NCBI GenBank assembly: GCA_963764685.1
Contig: CAVXTT010000027.1
Coordinates: forward strand, 43,081-107,080
DNA: 64,000 bases
Source of the DNA: CAVXTT01 sp963764685
GTDB lineage: Bacteria > Bacteroidota > Ignavibacteria > Ignavibacteriales > Ignavibacteriaceae
Direction of reading: 5' to 3'
Part shown: positions 56,529-64,000 of the stretch, one piece after another
How the letters are laid out: each line of letters begins with the position of its first letter
Position numbering within the stretch: the stretch's first letter is position 1
The notes under the pieces: model-generated
The model's database searches: none
Told to the model about the DNA's origin: nothing
What the model saw: only the letters and a program-made list of their open reading frames with translations
Translations under genes and position numbers: made by a program

Positions 56529-59338
56529 TATTTCAGCACAACAAGTTTCTTAGATGAACTAAAATTGCCTCCCGCATAGCCCGCACTGATTTTATAGATA
56601 TATACCCCGCTTGCGAGAACTGTACTGCTGAACTGTAATTTATGCGTGCCTGCTTTTCTTTCTCCTGCAAAAAGCGTCACCAACTTCTCTCCTGTTATAG
56701 TAAAAACTTCAATTGATACTTCTGAGTCATACCTCAGGTTGTAACTGATCTGTGTGGATGAATTGAAAGGGTTGGGATAATTCTGTGCAAGTGAAAAATC
56801 TTTAAATGTTTCAGCTTCTAAAACTTTTGAATACGTATATGAGCCGTCATAATCGATCTGCTTTAACCTGTAATAAAGCTTCCCGGTATAATCAGTTTTA
56901 TCGGTAAACGAATAGTAATTTATTTCTGTTGTAGTCCCATTCCCCGGTGCAAATCCTATTTGAAAGAATTTTCTGTTATCCACACTTCTTTCTATTTCAA
57001 ATCCCTTGTTGTTTAATTCGGAAGAGGTCTGCCACTTTAATTCGACTGCTCCATTTCCAACAGAGTAATCAAAAGCAGCAAGTTCAACTGGTACGGGAGG
57101 ATTTGGAAGAATCAGACTGAATGAGCTTTTCCCGTGTGTCCAAACGACTAATTTTCTTGTTGCTTCGTGAAATGTAAGATCGTGGCAGGGAACCTGTCCC
57201 GGTATCCCGTCACCTAAAATATACCAGCTGCTGCCAAGATTGGTCGTAAAGAATACTCCGTTATCTGTAGCTATGTATAATGAGTTGTGATCAAGCGGAT
57301 CAACAATTATATCATTTATTGGTGCGTCGGGAAGATTACCACTGATGGATGTCCAGCTGCTGCCGTAATTTGTTGTTCTGAAAATATGGGCACCGGTGGT
57401 ATCAATTTTATAACCCGATAATGAAACGTAACATATATTGGCGGAATCAGGATCAATTGTTACCCTTGTAACCCATCTGTTCGGAAGCCAGTTCTTAATT
57501 GGTGTCCAGTTAGTGCCCCCGTTTGTTGTTACCCATACATTTGCATCATCAGTACCGCAGTATATTACATTCGGATTTGATTTAGCGACATCAACAGTTG
57601 TAATTGTTCCGAGGTTCTGAACGTGCCCGGAAGTAAGATCAGGACTTATAACCGTCCAGCTCTGCATACCATTTGTTGATCTATGCATTTTGTATGTCCC
57701 GCAGTATAATATCATAGGATTATTTTTATCTAATGTATAAGGTGTCATCCAATTTGTGTAGGTAACGTCAAGACCGGATGTCGCATAATTCCAGTAATTC
57801 CCTCCGTCGGTAGAATACCCAAGCCCGCCATTCTGAGAGGAGGCATACATCCTGTTCGGGTTATTATAATCTATGCGGCAATAGAATCCGTCACCTCCGA
57901 ATATATCAACCCAGTCGTTAAGATTTCCTGTTAAGGTTCTCAAAGTTCCGTTATCCTGTGCCCCGCCTAAAATGATGTTCGTGTTAGTTGGATGTATTTC
58001 TCCTGCATAAAATTGTGTCACAGGAAGCTTCTCGCTTCCGATCCAGCTGGTGCCACCGTTAGTTGTGTAATCGATGCCGCCGTCATTTCCGATAATTACG
58101 TAGTTCGGATTTGTTTTGGAGAATGCTGCTGCGTGATGATCAACGTGAGGACCGTAAATATATGAAAACGAACTACCTCCGTTTATCGATCTTTCCATTT
58201 CAAGTCCCCCGCAATATACTATTTCGGGATTAGAGGGATTTACCCTGCAGATCCTGTTAAACCAGGCATATGTTGATGAACTTCCAACAGAGGCATTCTT
58301 CAATGTCCATGCCATACCGCCATTAGTTGATTTATATAAACCTCCCGAGCCTCCGGATGTATTTGAAATTAAGGCATACATTACCAGGGGATTAGACACA
58401 GAAAAATCCATTGATATTCTTCCAAGCGTAGAGCTGCCTGAAGGGAAACCATTTGTTATTGTTGTCCAGCTGGTGCCTCCGTTGGTTGAATAGTAAAGAG
58501 CTGATTTGGGTCCCCCGTATTTTATCCTGTCTTCCCTTCTGAATCTTTCCCAGGCAGCTGCAAATACTTTCTGCGGATCCGAAGGATCGAGCACAACATC
58601 AACAACGCCAACTGAGTCTGCTATGTAAAGAATATTATTCCAGGTTAATCCTCCGTTGGTTGATTTGTATAATCCTCTTTCATCATTCTTTTTTCTTAGT
58701 GCTCCTAATGCAGCGGCATATATCTCCTGTGTGTTAAGAGGGTTTATGGCAATCCTGCCGATTGAATTTGATTCTGCCAGACCGATGAATGTCCAGCTGC
58801 TCCCTGCATCTGTCGATTTATACATTCCTGTTCCGGGGTAATAGCTTCTTAAAGAATTAGCCTCACCGGTACCGCAATAAATAATATTTGAATTAATGGG
58901 ATCTATTGCTATATCCCCTATTGAGGTAGTATTCTGATCATCAAATATGCTCTGATAGGTTTGGCAGTAATTTGTCGATTTGAATACGCCCCCGTTTGCT
59001 GTGCCGACATAAACAATATTCTGGTTTACCGGATCGATTGCGACCGTGGTAATGCGCCCTTCAATATTTATTGGACCAGATAATTGCCACGTGAGATTAC
59101 GATACCGCACAGGTACATTATCTGCTGAAAAATTACGCTTTACATATTCTATGGATTTTAATCTTTCCCCGTTGGGGATCTCAGTAAAAGGATATGCTCT
59201 TTGTCTTTCGAACCAGTCGTCGTCAGGTACGAAAGAGGGCAGCTTTTCTTTTACTTTATTTTCATTATTATTAATAAAGATGAAAGTAAAAGAAAGTATA
59301 AAACTCAACAGCAAAGGTATGTACAGCTTTTTCATCAA
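56528..59338 (-). CDS. T9SS-exported sortilin/BNR beta-propeller protein
   Basis: 936 residues. Signal-anchor-like N-terminus (about 1-25). Residues 90-750 are two propellers of Asp-box repeats (STDAGSSWTFIGLAESN, STNGGLTWNNIL, TNLGSSWYILGDG). An FN3-like module (about 755-850, VPVELAAFDYSVGNGAVELK) precedes the type A T9SS sorting domain (LAQNYPNPFNSSTQISYNL to SKKLVVLK). It is paralogous to the 1086-residue protein at 1786-5046, sharing N-terminal WQLSGPINIEGRI and GTGEA segments, but adds the export signal. It is predicted to be secreted or cell-surface. Ligand unknown. Confidence 0.92.
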   Translation of the reverse strand: MMKKLYIPLLLSFILSFTFIFINNNENKVKEKLPSFVPDDDWFERQRAYPFTEIPNGERLKSIEYVKRNFSADNVPVRYRNLTWQLSGPINIEGRITTVAIDPVNQNIVYVGTANGGVFKSTNYCQTYQSIFDDQNTTSIGDIAIDPINSNIIYCGTGEANSLRSYYPGTGMYKSTDAGSSWTFIGLAESNSIGRIAINPLNTQEIYAAALGALRKKNDERGLYKSTNGGLTWNNILYIADSVGVVDVVLDPSDPQKVFAAAWERFRREDRIKYGGPKSALYYSTNGGTSWTTITNGFPSGSSTLGRISMDFSVSNPLVMYALISNTSGGSGGLYKSTNGGMAWTLKNASVGSSSTYAWFNRICRVNPSNPEIVYCGGLEMERSINGGSSFSYIYGPHVDHHAAAFSKTNPNYVIIGNDGGIDYTTNGGTSWIGSEKLPVTQFYAGEIHPTNTNIILGGAQDNGTLRTLTGNLNDWVDIFGGDGFYCRIDYNNPNRMYASSQNGGLGYSTDGGNYWNYATSGLDVTYTNWMTPYTLDKNNPMILYCGTYKMHRSTNGMQSWTVISPDLTSGHVQNLGTITTVDVAKSNPNVIYCGTDDANVWVTTNGGTNWTPIKNWLPNRWVTRVTIDPDSANICYVSLSGYKIDTTGAHIFRTTNYGSSWTSISGNLPDAPINDIIVDPLDHNSLYIATDNGVFFTTNLGSSWYILGDGIPGQVPCHDLTFHEATRKLVVWTHGKSSFSLILPNPPVPVELAAFDYSVGNGAVELKWQTSSELNNKGFEIERSVDNRKFFQIGFAPGNGTTTEINYYSFTDKTDYTGKLYYRLKQIDYDGSYTYSKVLEAETFKDFSLAQNYPNPFNSSTQISYNLRYDSEVSIEVFTITGEKLVTLFAGERKAGTHKLQFSSTVLASGVYIYKISAGYAGGNFSSSKKLVVLK

Positions 59339-59410
59339 TTCCGCCTAAAATGTATTTATCAAAAATAACTATTTTGCACCGATTATAATTATAATTATTC
59401 ATTCCCTTCT

Positions 59411-60382
59411 ATGAAGCGAATTCTCTACTTCCTTATAGTATTAATTTCTCTTGCAGGGTGCCGTTCGGATTCAGATATTACTTCTCCGGATGACGGGGTC
59501 CCCCCTGCTATACCGGCAGGGATAGTAATCACTTTTGCTAATGACGGGGAAATAATCATAGAATGGGAACCTAATAAAGAGCCCGACTGGAAATCTTATC
59601 ATATTTACAGGAGTCTGGACAGTATATCATATACCCGTATCGCTACCCTGGGATCAGAATTTTATCTTGATGATTCACTCGAATACGAGCAGCAGTATTT
59701 TTATAAGCTTTCTGCCGAAGATTACAGCGGGAGGGAAAGTAACCTCTCGTCTGAAGTATCTGCAGTACCGGTAAACATATATCCCCCTGATAAGCCGCAG
59801 TACTTAAGTATAAATGCAAGAAATTATGAATATCACCTGTCCGTTTACCTGGACTGGTATCCCGGTTATGAAAGTGATATAATCGGTTATAATATTTACA
59901 GAAGTGAAAATGAATCATTTACAGCAGACAGCTCAACCCTTGTGGGATTTACACCTGTAATTAACTTTTCGGATACCGCGGGACTTGAGCTCTACACGAG
60001 ATATTATTACAAAATAAGAGGAGTTGACAGAGGTCAGCTTATTGGGAAGGAAAGTGACATAGTTACCGATATGATCGTCGGTATTCCTGAAGTATTTTAT
60101 CCTCCGGATAATAGCTACTTAAATCCTTTTCCTGAGTTTATTATAAAAGCTGTTGATGTACCTGCTGTTTACAGGATAATTGTACTGACAAATGAATTCT
60201 TTGGGGAATTCTGGAGTACGTCGATCAATACAAGTGTAACTAACGATACATTGCATATACCGTTCACTCCTCTTTATCTTGAATCGAATAAAAAATATTA
60301 CTGGAGAACTGCTGTTTATACCCTGGAAGAGGATCCTAACAGCATTTCTCCGAAATATACTTTCACAATTAAGCCTGAATAA
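59411..60382 (+). CDS. lipoprotein with fibronectin type III domains
   Basis: 323 residues. Lipobox LAGC (Cys at 17), then about three immunoglobulin-like units: 30-125 (GEIIIEWEPNKEPDWKSYHI, YFYKLSAEDYSGRES), 126-222 (LSVYLDWYPGYESDIIGYNI, YYYKIRGVDRGQ) and 225-323 (YFPPD-like PEVFYPPDNSYLNPFPEF, KKYYWRTAVYTLEED). FN3 domains in such lipoproteins bind polysaccharide or protein partners at the outer membrane. It is divergent from the T9SS gene (73 bp between starts). The next gene starts 3 bp after its stop, which indicates an operon. Confidence 0.88.
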   Translation: MKRILYFLIVLISLAGCRSDSDITSPDDGVPPAIPAGIVITFANDGEIIIEWEPNKEPDWKSYHIYRSLDSISYTRIATLGSEFYLDDSLEYEQQYFYKLSAEDYSGRESNLSSEVSAVPVNIYPPDKPQYLSINARNYEYHLSVYLDWYPGYESDIIGYNIYRSENESFTADSSTLVGFTPVINFSDTAGLELYTRYYYKIRGVDRGQLIGKESDIVTDMIVGIPEVFYPPDNSYLNPFPEFIIKAVDVPAVYRIIVLTNEFFGEFWSTSINTSVTNDTLHIPFTPLYLESNKKYYWRTAVYTLEEDPNSISPKYTFTIKPE

Positions 60383-60384
60383 TT

Positions 60385-62281
60385 TTGATCAGAAATTTAT
60401 TTGCGGTTATACTGATCTTTTCTTCTGCAGTGATTGCACAGACTAACACTGACAGCCTTGAATATCTGAAAGTCCCCTTCCCCAATAGTCTGACCACCAA
60501 CTTCGACAAACTGCTTAACACCTATGCCCTTGATACCCGTTTCTTCTTTTAAAGGAGATATAGAGAAAATCTCCTTTACCATTCACGAGAATTATCATTC
60601 TACACTATTGAGGAGTACAGAAAAGAGTATCCGGGATGAGCATTATCTTTCAGTGCACACTGCGTACAAAATTAATGAATTGCTGCGACCCGGTTTATTC
60701 GGCAATAATATTATTCTATCGGATGACAGGAAGATCGAGATAAATCAATCCTCTGTCTCAGAAGCAGGAGTCTTTTTAGGGATCAGACCTATGCCTGGAT
60801 TAGACCTTATTCCATATGGGGGTTACAGCAATAACCGCCAGGTTGGAGAAATTGATAACGGACCAGTATATGGCGGGGAGGGATTGCTTGATAATTTTTA
60901 TTATTCCGATTTTATATTTACCTCTTCATTGAAATTCCGGAATGAGGATATCTCTCCCCGAAAGAATATGGTCCGTTCTTACAGGTTAAAGGTTAATAAC
61001 AGTTTCGAAGAAAACGTTTATAACAATATTGATTTCAATTACTCGCTTAACAGTAAAGATTTTTATTACGAGGCGGATTCTCTTATCTCACAGGAATATA
61101 ATATTACCAATAATATCCAGAGCAGGGGTGAGACAACTTTTCTGCTGCAGGACAGGCTGCAGTATTTTAATATCGGAAGCGAACTTTCGTTTGATCTGCT
61201 GGGAAGGGTCACAAGAAGAATTATAGACCGGGATACAAGGTATAAGCCGTCCGAAGTATATTCTTCATCTGTCTTCGACACAAGGATAAATGAGAATGTT
61301 ATAGACTTTGAGGGAATCGGCAATTACAATTCAGGTATTTTCAGCGGGACCTTAAGAGGTATTCTCTCAGAGCGGGATGAAAAGCACGTTACTAAAAACT
61401 ATACCGGCACGGGCAATATCTTTTTTGAGGAAAGAGAGGATGCCGAAAGCCAGAAGAACAACGTATCAACAAGAGCCTCGTTATCTATCCTCGGGAACTT
61501 CAAAATTTCCACATCTGATATGTTTTATTTCAGCATCATGCAGAATAAATTAAAGTATGATACTCCCAGCGAATCTAATTTTGATGACAGGGATGAACTG
61601 CTGACAATTATCAGGCTGCGGTACACAAAAAGGCTTACACCTTTCTTTAGTGCTTTTCTTAATACCGACGGGTCACAGGCAAAAACTGTCTATATATTTT
61701 CCGAAAAGAGTTCAAATAATAATGTTAACCGGGTAATAAGATTTTCAGCCGGCGGGGATTATAAGGGAAAGAATGTTTCTTCACTGAACGTCTTTGAGGT
61801 TACTGCAAATTATACAGTTTATGATTATGAGGATATTAACCCTAATTACCAGAGTTATTCATTCAGACAATTCTCGGGTACGGATTCCTCTTATATAAAA
61901 TTGGGGGGTATGTTTGCTGCAACAATTTACGGATATGTTAAACTCTCCGAACAGGGCAACCTGAGGTGGGCATCCTTTTCTACGGTTCCTACCCGTTTTC
62001 TGCGTGAGATATACGCGGAGCCTAAGATTCATTTATTATATTCGCAGGTTACATTTTCGATTGGCATCAGGATCTTCTCACTTTATACATACAATTACAA
62101 CAAAAAAGAAAAGGTCCTTGACACAAGATATACAACCACAGGTCCTCTGGCAGAGATATTATATCTCGCGGGCGACAGGCTTTATTTGAAATTTTACGGC
62201 TGGTATGAGTTTATTAAATCCAGCGGAGCAAACCCCGGCGAGCAGGCTAATTTAAATTTGCAGATGACCTGGAACATATAG
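60385..62281 (+). CDS. hypothetical outer-membrane-like protein, one frameshift near the start
   Basis: A signal peptide starts at TTG 60385 (MIRNLFAVILIFSSAVIAQT), 3 bp after the lipoprotein's stop. The frame reads on to TRFFF and stops at an extra T in CTTCTTTTAAAGG (near 60548). Removing one T joins it to the 585-residue frame (KGDIEKISFTIHENYHSTLL onward). Total about 632 residues; 1897 bp leaves a remainder of one base, as expected for a single insertion. The body is rich in alternating amphipathic strands and Tyr/Asn (YNNIDFNYSLNSKDFYYEAD, ITYNYNK-like ends) and finishes NLNLQMTWNI, suggesting a beta-barrel. No named family recognised. Confidence 0.75.
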
Positions 62282-62332
62282 GTTGGAATGGTATAATTTT
62301 TTATTATTTTATTTATTAAAAACCGGAAAAAC

Positions 62333-62743
62333 TTGGCAAACAAAAGCTATCATCTCGAAATACTAAGTGACCCCTCAAATCTTGTAATAGTGGAGGAATT
62401 TGTCAATCAATTCACCGAAGATCTTGACCTGAGCGAGGATAAGAAATCAGACCTGCTTCTTGCAATTACCGAGGCGACCACCAATGCTATTATTCACGCC
62501 AACAAATCGGATGCTTCAAAGAAAGTACAAATTACAGTTAATATTTCGGGGGAACAGATTAAGATTTCCATCAAAGATGAGGGAAAAGGATTTGATCCCG
62601 AGAAGGTTCCTAATCCTACCGACCCCGAGAACCTGATGAAGGATTCAGGCAGAGGCTTATACCTGATGCGGATATATATGGATGAATTGAAATATAACCG
62701 CACACCCAATGGTATGGAAACTGTCCTTGTAATGCACATCTGA
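62333..62743 (+). CDS. RsbW-like ATP-binding protein (anti-sigma regulatory kinase family, HATPase_c_2)
   Basis: 136 residues with the GHKL boxes in order: LLLAITEATTNAIIHANKSD (N box, about 43-62), IKDEGKGFDPEKVP (G1 box) and DSGRGLYLMRIYMDEL (G2 box). In sporeless bacteria such proteins are anti-sigma or partner-switching kinases. No anti-sigma antagonist or sigma factor is adjacent. Start is a TTG at 62333; the 50-bp gap after the previous gene allows either cotranscription or its own promoter. Partner unknown. Confidence 0.85.
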   Translation: MANKSYHLEILSDPSNLVIVEEFVNQFTEDLDLSEDKKSDLLLAITEATTNAIIHANKSDASKKVQITVNISGEQIKISIKDEGKGFDPEKVPNPTDPENLMKDSGRGLYLMRIYMDELKYNRTPNGMETVLVMHI

Positions 62744-62843
62744 TTTACCTTTTTTCTTTTTATCCTTTGGAATTAGCTCTTTCGTTTTTATTTTTATTTC
62801 AGATATAAACATTCAATTTATTTAACTTCATACGGGAGAATAT

Positions 62844-63809
62844 ATGAGCAGAAAAAAAATTTCACTTATCGGGGGAGGACAGATCGGCGGAGTACTTGCA
62901 CAGCTTATTGCTTTAAGGCATCTGGGTGATGTGGTATTATTCGACATAGTTGAAGATATGCCGCAGGGAAAGTGCCTCGATATTGTTGAAGCATCCAGGG
63001 TGGATGACTTTGATGTTAAGGTTACCGGCACAAATAACTATAAGGACATCGAAGGTTCGGACCTTGTGATCATTACTGCCGGGCTGCCCCGTAAACCCGG
63101 AATGAGCAGGGACGACCTGCTTACAACAAATGCCAAAATTATGCGAACTGTTTCCGAGAATGTGAAACAGTATGCACCGGACTCAACAGTAATTATTATT
63201 TCCAATCCTCTTGATGCAATGGTTACCCTGTTTAAGAAAATTACCGGGTTCCCGGCTGCAAGAGTAATGGGACAGGCTGGTGTACTCGACTCCTCACGTT
63301 TTGCTACATTCATAGCCTGGGAGCTGGGAGTATCAGTAAAAGATGTTAATGCGCTTGTACTCGGCGGGCACGGTGATACAATGGTCCCGATAGTAAGGTA
63401 TGCTAATGTTAACGGAATACCGGTAATGGAGCTGCTGGAAAGAAAATACAAAGGCAAAGAGAAAGCTAAAGAAGTAATGACCGCAATGGTCGAGAGAACC
63501 AAAATGGCAGGCGGCGAAGTAGTAAAACTTCTCAAGACAGGTTCGGCTTTCTATTCGCCTGCGTCTTCGGCATTGGCAATGGCACAGTCAATAATATTCG
63601 ACGAGAAAAGAGTACTCCCGGTTTGCGCACTTCTTGAAGGTGAATATGGCGTGAAAGGTTACTACGTAGGGGTTCCTGCAGTATTAGGCTCAGGCGGCGT
63701 AGAAAAGATCATTGAGTTCGCATTGGATGCAGAAGAACAGAAGCTGTTTGATAATTCTGTTAATGCGGTTAAGACTTTAGTCGCAGATATGGAAAGATTA
63801 GGACTGTAG
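62844..63809 (+). CDS. mdh: malate dehydrogenase (LDH-like type)
   Basis: 321 residues. It oxidises malate to oxaloacetate with NAD+ in the TCA cycle. The Rossmann motif GGGQIGG (10-16) is preceded by ISLI, and FDIVEDMPQGK (Asp34 of the NAD type) follows. The active site has Arg83 in LPRKPGMSR, Asn121, Asp149/Arg152 and His176 in GGHGDTMVP. Arg in the substrate-selecting loop (LPRKPG) supports malate rather than lactate. Start ATG 62844 has GGGAGAA upstream. Intact and followed by a terminator. Confidence 0.96.
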   Translation: MSRKKISLIGGGQIGGVLAQLIALRHLGDVVLFDIVEDMPQGKCLDIVEASRVDDFDVKVTGTNNYKDIEGSDLVIITAGLPRKPGMSRDDLLTTNAKIMRTVSENVKQYAPDSTVIIISNPLDAMVTLFKKITGFPAARVMGQAGVLDSSRFATFIAWELGVSVKDVNALVLGGHGDTMVPIVRYANVNGIPVMELLERKYKGKEKAKEVMTAMVERTKMAGGEVVKLLKTGSAFYSPASSALAMAQSIIFDEKRVLPVCALLEGEYGVKGYYVGVPAVLGSGGVEKIIEFALDAEEQKLFDNSVNAVKTLVADMERLGL

Positions 63810-63862
63810 GACAATCGCGCGTCTGCCTGTCAGCTGTGCAGCGTGTAGGAAACTCATTCCAT

Positions 63863-63889
63863 AGTCCTTCTCTTGAGAAGAGAAGGACT
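63863..63889 (+). terminator. Rho-independent terminator of mdh
   Basis: AGTCCTTCTCTT and AAGAGAAGGACT are perfect 12-bp arms around the loop GAG, followed by TGTTGT. It lies 53 bp after the mdh stop. Confidence 0.75.
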
Positions 63890-63948
63890 TGTTGTCATCA
63901 GGAACGATACATTAATTTTCTTGACTCGTTTATTATAATTTTCCTGTT

Positions 63949-63986
63949 CCCTCTCCTGCGAAGGAGAGGGTTAGGGTGAGGTTTTT
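63949..63986. repeat. dispersed CCCTCTCC...GGAGAGGGTTAGGGTGAGG repeat
   Basis: CCCTCTCCT and AGGAGAGGG are 9-bp complementary arms around GCGA, followed by TTAGGGTGAGG and five Ts. From memory this hairpin and its TTAGGGTGAGG tail recur in very many bacterial genomes. Confidence 0.75.
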
Positions 63987-64000
63987 ACTCATACACCGAT

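Noticed and set aside
1..64000. CRISPR array, prophage or insertion sequence
   Set aside because: No spaced identical repeats of 25-40 bp, no Cas, integrase, capsid or transposase frame. The short-period arrays have no spacers.

Overview
The window looks like part of a chromosome from an Ignavibacteria-like member of the Bacteroidota/Chlorobi group. By eye it is AT-rich (below 45% GC). The evidence is two large secreted proteins whose C-termini carry the type IX secretion (T9SS) sorting domain (QNYPNPFN type), several sortilin-like BNR beta-propellers, a stand-alone four-helix-bundle (23S intervening-sequence type) protein, TIGR02757, PqqD and an MFSD1-like transporter. There is no 16S, and the taxonomic call is an inference from gene style. 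No phage, transposase or CRISPR array is visible.

Layout. 0.1-5.5 kb: a membrane methyltransferase-like protein, a big propeller protein and a four-helix-bundle gene boxed in by short tandem words. 5.5-11.5 kb: a complete MacAB/TolC-type efflux operon (minus strand). 11.7-18.6 kb: CCA-adding enzyme, AI-2E/PerM-type permease, a broken membrane-anchored peptidase-MA-like gene, murA and a PP2C phosphatase. 19.5-23.2 kb: tRNA-Leu(UAG), trigger factor (frameshifted), clpP, and a serine hydrolase with a TPR tail. 23.3-27.3 kb: a VWA protein/MoxR-like ATPase pair and a GT4 glycosyltransferase. 27.3-33.7 kb: an orphan gene, a T9SS-exported propeller and a cax/VIT1-like/outer-membrane three-gene unit. 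33.8-39.6 kb: a tripartite RND efflux operon, intact in the outer-membrane gene and badly frameshifted in the pump and adaptor. 40.1-45.3 kb: trans-sulfuration genes, fmt, def and an M29-type aminopeptidase, most frameshifted. 46.2-54.6 kb: MFSD1-like transporter, pepD, PqqD, a propeller protein and an OPT oligopeptide transporter. 54.8-63.8 kb: TIGR02757, a repeat-rich spacer, a T9SS propeller, an FN3 lipoprotein, an outer-membrane-like protein, an RsbW-like kinase and malate dehydrogenase.

Two things stand out beyond the gene list. First, intergenic DNA is full of short-period tandem words: at least four arrays with an 11-bp period and several with 8- or 16-bp periods. They often abut stop codons and often have reverse-complement partners, including two arrays that bracket the four-helix-bundle gene and a pair of diverged hairpins with compensatory base changes. 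Second, frameshifts are strongly clustered (14.6-16.3, 20.0-20.3, 35.8-39.6, 40.2-46.7 and 48-51.3 kb) and hit essential genes (tig, fmt, def), while long genes between the clusters are intact. Consensus or assembly error in those islands is the simplest reading, so the broken genes are annotated over their full inferred span.
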